NCBI GenBank assembly: GCA_020027635.1
Contig: JAHKKL010000037.1
Coordinates: 1 to 10,301 of the forward strand
Origin: Gammaproteobacteria bacterium
GTDB lineage: Bacteria; Pseudomonadota; Gammaproteobacteria; UBA9214
DNA: 10,301 bases
Direction: 5' to 3'
Shown here one piece after another: positions 5,392 to 10,301 of this stretch. Position 1 is the stretch's first letter. Every line of letters starts with the position of its first letter. The notes under the pieces are model-generated. The model saw nothing but the letters and a program-made list of their open reading frames with translations. It was not told the DNA's origin and did no database searches. The translations under genes and the position numbers were made by a program.

Positions 5392-5811
5392 CTAGACTTC
5401 CGGGGCTCCCTGGCCGTCGTCCGTTGACCCTTCGCCAAACAGGCGATCGAGCTCCTCCCGTGCCCGGCCGGCCTCCGGCAACGGGCGGGCCGGGGTGGAT
5501 GGCTGTGGTGGGTTCTTGCCGAACAATGCCTCCAGCCCGTCGCGCGCGCGCCGGTCGATACCCCCTTCCCCGGGCGCGAAGGCACCGTTCCGCGGCTTGA
5601 AATACTGGCAGAAATTGGCGCGCTCCCGCTCGCGGGGCGGTTCCGCGTGATCGTGGTCGCAGTAGCCGGTCATCCGCGGGGTGTAGTGACGGCACAGGCG
5701 ACAGACGTGCAGATCGGCCTGGCAGGTACGGCAGCGTTCCAGCCGCGAGATAGGCCGCTGTTCCGGTTTGACGACGGCGCCGCAGCGCCAGCAGACGAGC
5801 GATTTCTTCAT
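5392..5811 (-). CDS. Small zinc-ribbon protein with repeated CxxC motifs
   Basis: The product is 139 residues from the ATG at 5811, which puts the first zinc knuckle right at the N-terminus. CWRC (residues 7-10) and CRTC (27-30) look like one four-cysteine zinc site. CRLCRH (37-42), YCDHDH (50-55) and FC (67-68) could form a second. The block around VCRLCRHYTPRMTGYC and ERANFCQYFKPR (62-73) recalls a conserved but uncharacterised family of small proteobacterial proteins. The C-terminal half (about 75-139) is Pro/Arg/Gly/Glu-rich and probably disordered, with two similar short helices (DGLEALFGK and EELDRLFGE). No signal peptide is seen, so it should be cytosolic. An upstream ATG at 5928 adds Arg/Pro-rich sequence with no sign of selection. 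The ribosome site at 5811 is weak. It may head the operon with the 65-residue and Rap1a/Tai genes. Confidence 0.8.
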   Translation of the reverse strand: MKKSLVCWRCGAVVKPEQRPISRLERCRTCQADLHVCRLCRHYTPRMTGYCDHDHAEPPRERERANFCQYFKPRNGAFAPGEGGIDRRARDGLEALFGKNPPQPSTPARPLPEAGRAREELDRLFGEGSTDDGQGAPEV

Positions 5812-5979
5812 GTCGCCGTAAAGTGTAGCGCCGTCTTGCAGTAAGAAAACAGACGGTGGATGGCGAATCCCCGGGCGATATTGTCTGGCAGGCACCCGTT
5901 CCCGCCTGGAACCCGGTGCATCGCGCATCTTCCCGGGGACAGCCGTTTGCGGCCACCCGCTGCCGCTGGAATTCTGGGA

Positions 5980-5998
5980 GGACCATGGTTTATGGTCC
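5980..5998. promoter_or_regulatory. Perfect dyad upstream of the sulfur globule-like gene (site 1)
   Basis: Seven-base arms GGACCAT and ATGGTCC enclose a five-base loop. It lies four bases before a second, longer dyad. It could be an operator or an RNA hairpin ending a leftward or upstream transcript; there is no T-tract. Confidence 0.4.
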
Positions 5999-6002
5999 GC
6001 CT

Positions 6003-6019
6003 GGCCGAAAATTTCGGCC
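6003..6019. promoter_or_regulatory. Perfect dyad upstream of the sulfur globule-like gene (site 2)
   Basis: Eight-base arms GGCCGAAA and TTTCGGCC flank a single A. Its centre lies about 43 bases upstream of the -10-like TATAAA at 6051-6056, that is near -50 relative to a start at about 6063, a usual position for an activator site. No known consensus is recognised. Confidence 0.45.
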
Positions 6020-6050
6020 TGTGGCCTATTTCCCGTAAATTCATTTGTTT

Positions 6051-6056
6051 TATAAA
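6051..6056 (+). promoter_or_regulatory. Candidate -10 element of the sulfur globule-like gene
   Basis: TATAAA matches the sigma70 -10 consensus at five of six positions, in the most AT-rich part of the gap. No good -35 sits 16-18 bases upstream (the bases there read TATTTCCC). An activator-dependent promoter using the dyad at 6003-6019 would fit this. The leader would be about 60 bases. Confidence 0.35.
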
Positions 6057-6125
6057 CTAGAGTAACCCTGAGACCACCCTATCGAGCGGGGTGTTGTCAA
6101 GAACCACGAGTGAAAGGGCTAAACG

Positions 6126-6461
6126 ATGAAAACACTACCGAGCATTTTACTGACCGCGATTGTCGCCGGCACCGCTGCCATGGGCTGGACCAATGCCGGC
6201 GCCTGGTGGAACAACGACGATGACGACGATTACTACGACCGTCCCTGGCACAGAGGACCCTGGTACGGAGGCTACCCGGGCTACGGCTGGGGCGGGTATC
6301 CGGGCTATGGCTGGGGCGGCGGCTACCAGGGGTATGGCTGGGGCGGGCCTCCGGGCTACGGCTGGGGCGGCTACCCCGGCGGTGGTTATCCGGCGATCCG
6401 TGTCTATACCGCACCGGTGGCGCCTGAATCCGACGAAAGCGATGCCAGCACCGTACATTGA
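6126..6461 (+). CDS. Sulfur globule-like secreted Gly/Tyr/Trp repeat protein
   Basis: The product is 111 residues. A signal peptide ends near the AGA motif at residues 24-26. The mature protein starts WWNN, then has an acidic run and a YYDRPWHRGPWYGG segment, followed by near-perfect repeats of YPGYGWGG (about residues 50-89). A short polar acidic tail ends it. Sulfur globule proteins of Allochromatium and relatives are exported, small, and rich in Gly and aromatic residues in such repeats; they form the protein shell around periplasmic sulfur globules. Length, export signal and composition all fit. Low-complexity Gly/Tyr proteins can look alike, so a different structural or adhesive role is possible. 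AAGGG (6114-6118) lies seven bases before the ATG. The gene stands alone and may be driven by the promoter and dyads upstream. Confidence 0.75.
   Translation: MKTLPSILLTAIVAGTAAMGWTNAGAWWNNDDDDDYYDRPWHRGPWYGGYPGYGWGGYPGYGWGGGYQGYGWGGPPGYGWGGYPGGGYPAIRVYTAPVAPESDESDASTVH
6273..6392 (+). repeat. In-gene tandem repeat of 24-base units coding YPGYGWGG
   Basis: Four successive imperfect units encode YPGYGWGG, YPGYGWGGG, YQGYGWGG and PPGYGWGG, followed by a degenerate YPGGGYP. One unit carries an extra Gly codon. Synonymous differences between units (TAC/TAT, GGC/GGG) show the repeat is not brand-new, while the array remains able to change length by slippage. Confidence 0.85.
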
Positions 6462-6676
6462 CGCACCGGTGGCCACGGTTACCGCGATGGCGGCAGGGTT
6501 CGGGAGCGAACAGGTAGTGTTGTGGTACCACCTGCGGGATTAACCCTGAAGCCAGCACCACCGCAAAAGCACGGTGACCGATGTCGGTGCAGTGACCGGA
6601 GGCGAATCACCAGGATGTTGACCGCTGGCGGCGCCGGCCGCCCGCGTTCACTGTCGCTTGAACCACGGATGAGGCA

Positions 6677-7444
6677 ATGGAAATCGACTGGAATCACACG
6701 GTAGCCGCGGTTTGGCGCCAACGCCGGGAGCAATTGCACCCGGTTACGTCCGTCGATCCGGTGAGGCTCGACGAGCTGATCGGCATCGACCGGCAAAAGC
6801 AGGCGCTGGCAGTCAACACGGAGCGATTCCTGTCAGGCAAGCCGGCCAACAATGCCCTGTTGTGGGGTGCCCGGGGTACGGGCAAGTCCTCCCTCATCAA
6901 GGCGATTCTGAATACGTATCATTCCCGCGGCCTGCGCCTGATCGAGATCTACAGGGACGACCTGCGACATCTGCCGGACATCGTCGATGACATCCGGGAA
7001 CTCCCGCAGCGGTTTATCGTTTACACCGACGATTTCTCATTCGAAGCCAACGAGAATTCCTACGTGGCCCTGAAGAGCATCCTGGAAGGATCGATCGAAC
7101 CGCCGCCCGACAATGTCCTGCTGTACGTCACCTCGAATCGCCGGCACCTGTTGCCCGAGTACCCGGCGGACAGCGAGGGGACGAGGCTGGTCGAGGGCGA
7201 GCTGCATTATTCCGATGCGGTGGAGGAAAAGATGTCGCTGTCGGACCGCTTCGGACTCTGGCTGTCGTTCTACCAGCCCGACCTGCGCGGCTATCTGGCG
7301 ATCGTGGACAGCTACTTCCCGCAGTACCCGGGTGACCGTCTGGCACTGCACGATGCCGCGCGGCTGTTCGCCATGTCCCGGGCATCGAGAAGCGGCCGCA
7401 CGGCCAGGCAGTTCTACAACGCCTACTCCGGGCAGGAGGACTGA
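6677..7444 (+). CDS. DUF815-family AAA+ ATPase
   Basis: The product is 255 residues. A Walker A motif GARGTGKS lies at 64-71, after the family-typical LDELIGIDRQKQAL and NTERFLSGKPANNALLWG (residues 31-63). The Walker B region is FIVYTDDFSFE (113-123), and VTSNRRHLLPE at about 151-161 has the sensor-1 asparagine. The block EKMSLSDRFGLWLSFY and the C-terminal SGRTARQF (sensor-2 region) complete the DUF815 (PF05673) pattern. Family members are predicted cytosolic ATPases, usually a little longer (around 280 residues); their cellular role and substrate are not established. GAGG sits only two bases before the ATG, and GGA a few bases earlier, so the ribosome site is poor but usable. The gene ends 16 bases from the converging pbpG-like gene. 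Confidence 0.9.
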   Translation: MEIDWNHTVAAVWRQRREQLHPVTSVDPVRLDELIGIDRQKQALAVNTERFLSGKPANNALLWGARGTGKSSLIKAILNTYHSRGLRLIEIYRDDLRHLPDIVDDIRELPQRFIVYTDDFSFEANENSYVALKSILEGSIEPPPDNVLLYVTSNRRHLLPEYPADSEGTRLVEGELHYSDAVEEKMSLSDRFGLWLSFYQPDLRGYLAIVDSYFPQYPGDRLALHDAARLFAMSRASRSGRTARQFYNAYSGQED

Positions 7445-7460
7445 GACACCCGGGTAGCGG

Positions 7461-8381
7461 TTACCTGGCTATTCCGATCACCCTTTCGGCGCCGGTTTCG
7501 ATCCATTTGCGAATCCGGTTCGAATCGCCGAAGGGTGTTAGCTTGCCGAAGGAATTGAGCAGCACGATGACGAGGGGCTGATCGGCGATCCTGGCCTGCA
7601 TCACGAGGCAGCGACCGGCCTCGTTGACGTAGCCGGTCTTGCTCAGCTGGATCTGCCAGGCGGCGTTTTTCAGCAGACGATTGGTGTTGTTGAACCGGAG
7701 CTCGCCCCGGCTCTTGTACGGGTGAACGCTCATGGTCCTGGTGGTGGTCGCCTCGCGGATCAACGGATACTTGTGCGCCGCGCGCACCAGTTTCACCATG
7801 TCGCGGGCCGTGGCGACATTGCCGCTATCCAGCCCGGCGGGATCGGCGAAGTGACTGGACTTCATGCCTATGAACCTGGCCTTTTTGTTCATGGCCTGGA
7901 CGAAGGCCTGGCGCCCGCCGGGATAGGTACGGCCGAGGGCGTTGGCCGCCCGGTTTTCCGAGGCCATCAGCGCGAGGCGCAGCAGCTGATCGCGCGTCAG
8001 CGTCGCCCCGGGCTGCAGACGCGAGCCGGAGTAACGAATGAGATCACGGTCATCCCGGGTGATGGTGATGCGTTCCTCTGGCGCCAGCGCGGCGTCCAGC
8101 ACGACCATGGCGGTCATCAGTTTGGTGATCGAGGCGATGGGCTGGGGTTCGTCTACCTGCTTGGCATAGACTTCGTTACCCTGAGCGTCCACCACCAGCG
8201 CGGATCCCGATTCGAGTCTCAGCTGTTTCGGATTTAGCGATTTCCAGGGGTTGGAGGCTTCCGCCTGTCCGGCCGGCGTAACGGGTTTCTGCGTGGCCAG
8301 CAGCATGGGTTTTTCCCCGGCAAGGGCAGTCCCGCCGAGTAATGAAGCCGACAGCCAGCAGAGCAGGAGAAGCTTCTTCAT
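7461..8381 (-). CDS. pbpG: D-alanyl-D-alanine endopeptidase (PBP7/8-type)
   Basis: The product is 306 residues, close to the ~310 of E. coli PbpG. A Sec signal peptide (MKKLLLLCWLSASLLGGTALA) is followed by a linker and a low-molecular-weight PBP domain. The catalytic motifs are all present: SITK (residues 84-87, nucleophile Ser84), SEN (141-143) and KTG (248-250). Nearby blocks such as PIASITKLMTAMVVLD and FADPAGLDSGN are typical of the S11 peptidase family. It should cleave D-Ala-meso-DAP cross-links in peptidoglycan, aiding wall turnover in the periplasm. No C-terminal amphipathic anchor is apparent, unlike DacA/DacC carboxypeptidases, which favours the PbpG assignment. I chose the ATG at 8381 because the signal peptide starts there. 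The frame is open to 8450, but those extra residues do not look like an export signal. The ribosome site is weak. A 12-base palindrome lies 53 bases upstream. Confidence 0.92.
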   Translation of the reverse strand: MKKLLLLCWLSASLLGGTALAGEKPMLLATQKPVTPAGQAEASNPWKSLNPKQLRLESGSALVVDAQGNEVYAKQVDEPQPIASITKLMTAMVVLDAALAPEERITITRDDRDLIRYSGSRLQPGATLTRDQLLRLALMASENRAANALGRTYPGGRQAFVQAMNKKARFIGMKSSHFADPAGLDSGNVATARDMVKLVRAAHKYPLIREATTTRTMSVHPYKSRGELRFNNTNRLLKNAAWQIQLSKTGYVNEAGRCLVMQARIADQPLVIVLLNSFGKLTPFGDSNRIRKWIETGAERVIGIAR

Positions 8382-8434
8382 GGTCCACGGATCCGATTGT
8401 GATGTCAGGTGCGAACTTTGGACCAGCCGTGCTT

Positions 8435-8446
8435 GGATTGCAATCC
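8435..8446. promoter_or_regulatory. Palindrome upstream of the pbpG-like gene
   Basis: GGATTGCAATCC is a perfect 12-base palindrome, 53 bases before the leftward ATG at 8381. It is placed as an operator might be, but no matching known regulator site comes to mind. Confidence 0.3.
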
Positions 8447-8490
8447 GCAACGATCATCCTGTCCATGACTCATTCGCTAAGTGGCATTGC

Positions 8491-8658
8491 GAGTGAGGTA
8501 TTCGGATCAGACAGTAATGGCGCTTACTTAACGGGTGTCGTTCCTATCGACGTCCCTATGGCCACGGAAGCACACGGAATAGTCACTAACGCTGTCTGTG
8601 CCTTCCGTGTGTTTCCGTGGCTATTTCCGGGTGTGAGTGAGCGTCATTCCGATCAGAC
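8491..8658. repeat. Imperfect direct repeats flanking an inverted repeat
   Basis: The left copy (8491-8512) and right copy (8635-8658) share GAGTGAG and then ATTC-x-GATCAGAC, differing by a two-base insertion and a few substitutions. They enclose about 120 bases with the inverted repeat at 8558-8624. This could be a local duplication or the footprint of a small non-autonomous element. Confidence 0.5.
8558..8624. repeat. 22-base inverted repeat (hairpin) with TTCCGTGTG-type arms
   Basis: The left arm (8558-8579) starts ATGGCCACGGAAGC and the right arm (8603-8624) ends CCGTGGCTAT; 20 of 22 positions pair, around a 23-base loop. Each arm itself holds two copies of CACGGAA or its complement. The arms resemble short CACGGAA-rich intergenic repeats that I recall from other proteobacteria; that resemblance is from memory, not a search. 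Confidence 0.7.
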
Positions 8659-8760
8659 GGCGTTTACCGTCACTCCGTTTTATGAGTTAATCACGGGCAG
8701 TCCTCACTTTCAGGCCAGCGTTTTCCACGCCGCGGCTTCAATCTCACCGGGTACACCACC

Positions 8761-9927
8761 ATGCCATCGGGCCCGAGACAGATCGTCACGCCCTTTCGAC
8801 CCATCCCGCTCGACGTGCCGCAGGGCATGGCGCCGAACGAGTTCTTCAACAGCACCGAAAACCTCAATGACCTGGCGCACAACAACGGGCTGCTGAAGAA
8901 TCCGGAGAATCTGCTGCTGTATCGCAAGGCGCTGGGCCACAGCAACACCTTCGACACCTCGATCATCTACAACACCTCGAACTGCATCCTTAACCCGCTG
9001 GGACGGCCGGTGCGCCGCACCCAGGTGCCGGACAACGTCAGGCACGTCTGGAACCGCATGAACCAGATCCTCATCGACTATCTGCTGGAACGCTACCCCG
9101 ATCCGGATACGCACCTGGTGCTCGCGGGCGAGGCGAGCCTGGATGCGACCTGGCCGCTCACCTCCGCGGGGGTACCCAGCATCCGCATGCTGCACAACCA
9201 TTTCATCGTCTTCGGCAAGGATGAAATCAACACGGCCGAGCTGGCCGATCCGCAAAACTCCAACCTCACCGACGGCGGCCAGCACAGCCTGTTCGAGGCC
9301 TACATGCACGACGTCTACCGCGAGTTCTTCGACAAGGCGCTCGACCTGGAGATCCTCTGGCCGGTGGGTGAGGCGGCTTCGCGCCTCGAGCTGACCGGCT
9401 ACCCGCAGGGTCTGCCGAGCTGGGAGATCCAGGGCGGGGTTGCGGCGCTCGAGGACATCCGCTTCTGGCGGGAGTATGACGAGATTCTCAAGGGCTTCAT
9501 CGACTTCTACCGCACCTTCTTCAGCCAGGTTTCGACCCGCAACGCGCCGATGCTGGACGATGCGTACTTCCCGGAGCAGGTCGAGAGCGTGCTGCTGTTC
9601 AACAACGACTTCCTGAAGACGGCGAAGAAGGTCCGCGACCGCTGCATCGTCGACGCCGCCTACGCCAACGCCATCCGCTGGCAGCCGGCCTTCAAACAGC
9701 TCATCTACCGCAACGATGCGGGCAAGCTGATCGTCACCATCAGCCAGAATTCCATTGGCAACGCCATCACCGAACTGCTCGGGGTGGTGGTCAAGCGCGT
9801 ACCGGACGCCGCGGCCTACGAGCGCTCCGAGCCGGCGTTGATCGAGCAGCTGCTCGAGGTCCGCCGCCGCCTGATCGAGGCGGACCTCGGCGAGGGGATC
9901 GAGACGGCCTACTGGCCCAAGGCATGA
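8761..9927 (+). CDS. 388-residue protein of unknown function
   Basis: The predicted protein looks well folded and cytosolic: balanced composition, no signal peptide and no transmembrane helix. Notable stretches are an Asn-rich N-terminal part (NLNDLAHNNGLLKNPENLLL, 34-53), FDTSIIYNTSNCILNPLGRP (64-83) and an acidic LLERYPDPDTHLVLAGEASL (108-127). After these come RMLHNHFIVFG (142-152), RFWREYDEILKGFIDFYRTF (234-253), RWQPAFKQLIYR (306-317) and a helical Arg/Glu-rich C-terminus. The HNH at 145-147 before a hydrophobic strand faintly recalls the HxH of HIT/GalT nucleotidyl transferases, but other motifs are missing, so I claim no function. The start at 8761 has a poor ribosome site; ATG 8827 (residue 23) is an alternative. 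A 442-codon frame on the other strand covers the whole gene; its Asp/Leu/Val/Arg-rich translation looks like a GC-bias shadow. Confidence 0.8.
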   Translation: MPSGPRQIVTPFRPIPLDVPQGMAPNEFFNSTENLNDLAHNNGLLKNPENLLLYRKALGHSNTFDTSIIYNTSNCILNPLGRPVRRTQVPDNVRHVWNRMNQILIDYLLERYPDPDTHLVLAGEASLDATWPLTSAGVPSIRMLHNHFIVFGKDEINTAELADPQNSNLTDGGQHSLFEAYMHDVYREFFDKALDLEILWPVGEAASRLELTGYPQGLPSWEIQGGVAALEDIRFWREYDEILKGFIDFYRTFFSQVSTRNAPMLDDAYFPEQVESVLLFNNDFLKTAKKVRDRCIVDAAYANAIRWQPAFKQLIYRNDAGKLIVTISQNSIGNAITELLGVVVKRVPDAAAYERSEPALIEQLLEVRRRLIEADLGEGIETAYWPKA

Positions 9928-9989
9928 GAGATCGTGGTCAGGGGAGAATGGCGCACACGTAAGCGTTTTTATAAAGCCTAGATGTGAAG

Positions 9990-10019
9990 GGTGGGTTAGC
10001 GTTTTTTGCGTAACCCACC
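9990..10019. repeat. GGTGGGTTA/TAACCCACC inverted repeat
   Basis: Perfect nine-base arms (9990-9998 and 10011-10019) enclose a T-rich 12-base loop, 62 bases after the stop of the 388-codon gene. The Ts lie in the loop, not after the stem, so it is not a standard intrinsic terminator for the plus strand. It might still protect the 3' end of that gene's mRNA. Confidence 0.65.
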
Positions 10020-10114
10020 AGGCGTTGCGAAGCAACACAACCGCTGCGCGCCATGGAGAGCGAAGCGAAGGCGCGTAGTCCCCGGAAGGCGTAGGCGCGG
10101 GCGTATGGCCGTAG

Positions 10115-10142
10115 TGGCTTGGGGCCGATAGGTCCCAAGCCA
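10115..10142. repeat. Twelve-pair hairpin with GATA tetraloop
   Basis: TGGCTTGGGGCC (10115-10126) pairs with GGTCCCAAGCCA (10131-10142), with one G-T wobble and a GATA loop. This is the most stable-looking hairpin in the window. It lies in noncoding sequence with no T-tract. Confidence 0.65.
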
Positions 10143-10301
10143 GCGGAGGGCATATGCAAGCGCATCCGACACGCCGTCAAGCCATTTGCGGGAGTGCTGC
10201 GAAGCCAGCACCGAGCGTGCGATGGTGTGGCGAAGCGGCACGGACGCAGGGCGGCCGGGGCATAATAGGCTGTCGTGACAAGCGAGGGCGAAACGGCGAC
10301 T

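Larger units (their letters stand above)
5812..6125. other. Regulatory intergenic region upstream of the sulfur globule-like gene
   Basis: This divergent gap of 314 bases holds two strong dyads: GGACCAT-GGTTT-ATGGTCC (5980-5998) and GGCCGAAA-A-TTTCGGCC (6003-6019). A locally AT-rich segment follows (about 6028-6060). It also contains the ribosome site AAGGG (6114-6118) of the downstream gene. I see no additional protein-coding gene. Confidence 0.6.
8382..8760. other. Repeat-bearing divergent intergenic region (~380 bases)
   Basis: This gap between the leftward pbpG-like gene and the rightward 388-codon gene has no convincing coding frame. It holds a 12-base palindrome (8435-8446), a pair of direct repeats (8491-8512 and 8635-8658) and, between them, a 22-base inverted repeat (8558-8624). 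A long plus-strand frame starting at 8342 crosses it, but the translation is Ser/Pro/Thr-rich with no recognisable domain or ribosome site and is rejected. No confident sigma70 promoter is seen. Confidence 0.6.
9928..10301. repeat. Noncoding hairpin-rich composite repeat region to the window edge
   Basis: I see no credible gene here. The stretch is a chain of inverted repeats: GGTGGGTTA/TAACCCACC (9990-10019), GTTGC-GAA-GCAAC (10024-10036) and CGCGCC/GGCGCG (10047-10075). They are followed by a 12-pair hairpin with GATA loop (10115-10142) and GTGCTG/CAGCAC (10194-10211). The heptamer GCGAAGC occurs four times (10027, 10060, 10199, 10230). The first hairpin resembles GGTGGGTTA-type intergenic repeats that I recall from many gammaproteobacterial genomes, which suggests a dispersed repeat family. 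It continues past the right edge. Confidence 0.65.

Noticed and set aside
6522..6531. GTGGTACCAC palindrome after the sulfur globule-like gene as a terminator
   Set aside because: A ten-base perfect palindrome has no room for an RNA loop, and no T-tract follows.
7722..8237. 171-codon plus-strand frame inside the pbpG-like gene
   Set aside because: Antisense to a complete penicillin-binding protein with all catalytic motifs.
8342..8896. 184-codon plus-strand frame across the pbpG upstream region
   Set aside because: It runs through the inverted and direct repeats and into another frame of the 388-codon gene; no domain or ribosome site.
8710..10038. 442-codon open frame on the minus strand covering the whole 388-codon gene
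   Set aside because: The translation is dominated by Asp, Leu, Val, Arg and Ala in the repetitive style of antisense shadows in GC-rich genes, it runs into the repeat region at its start, and the plus-strand product is far more protein-like.
9938..10241. Two overlapping ~80-codon minus-strand frames in the repeat region
   Set aside because: They translate the hairpin repeats (GYAKNANPPF-like readings are an expected by-product of such repeats) and lack ribosome sites.
9928..10301. CRISPR array or retron/diversity-generating repeat
   Set aside because: The repeated GCGAAGC motif is only seven bases, irregularly spaced and without uniform spacers; no reverse transcriptase or cas gene is in the window.

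Overview
The window looks like chromosomal DNA from a GC-rich, Gram-negative gammaproteobacterium, probably a sulfur oxidiser. The best clue is a secreted Gly/Tyr/Trp repeat protein at 6126-6461 that resembles the sulfur globule proteins that coat periplasmic sulfur deposits. An outer-membrane lipoprotein, several Sec-exported periplasmic proteins and a PBP7-type peptidoglycan endopeptidase agree with a Gram-negative envelope. The taxonomic call is inference; no rRNA or tRNA gene is present.

Layout. On the plus strand, 3-341 is the end of a small membrane protein (its start is probably just outside the window) and 488-859 is a DUF202/YidH-type membrane protein. A secreted, Gln/Met-rich coiled-coil protein reads leftward (1677-1027) from a candidate extended -10 promoter. 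After a ~590-base gene-free stretch with dyads and a 16-base direct repeat come a short HugZ/PPOX-like flavin-fold protein (2268-2735), a 32-residue membrane peptide with a full Shine-Dalgarno (2949-3047) and a lipoprotein with a TTG start (3085-3657). A PP2C-type protein phosphatase (3984-4751) converges on, and overlaps by 25 bases, a leftward cluster of three: a multi-CxxC zinc-ribbon protein (5811-5392), an unknown 65-residue protein (5313-5116) and a secreted Rap1a/Tai-family protein (5119-4727). The last two share an ATGA stop/start overlap.

The right half holds the sulfur globule-like gene, preceded by two strong dyads and an AT-rich -10-like element. Next are a DUF815-type AAA+ ATPase (6677-7444), a converging pbpG-type D-Ala-D-Ala endopeptidase (8381-7461), and a well-formed 388-residue protein of unknown function (8761-9927). 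The ~380 bases before the 388-residue gene hold a long inverted repeat inside imperfect direct repeats. The ~375 bases after it are a noncoding run of hairpins that look like a dispersed intergenic repeat family.

Functionally this is mostly a mosaic of short one- to three-gene units, many acting in the envelope, and not one pathway. I see no CRISPR array, transposase, prophage gene, retron or complete known defence system. The items most worth a second look are the translationally coupled Rap1a/Tai pair, the 32-residue membrane peptide, the dyads before the sulfur globule-like gene, the unknown 388-residue protein, and the two repeat-rich intergenic regions.
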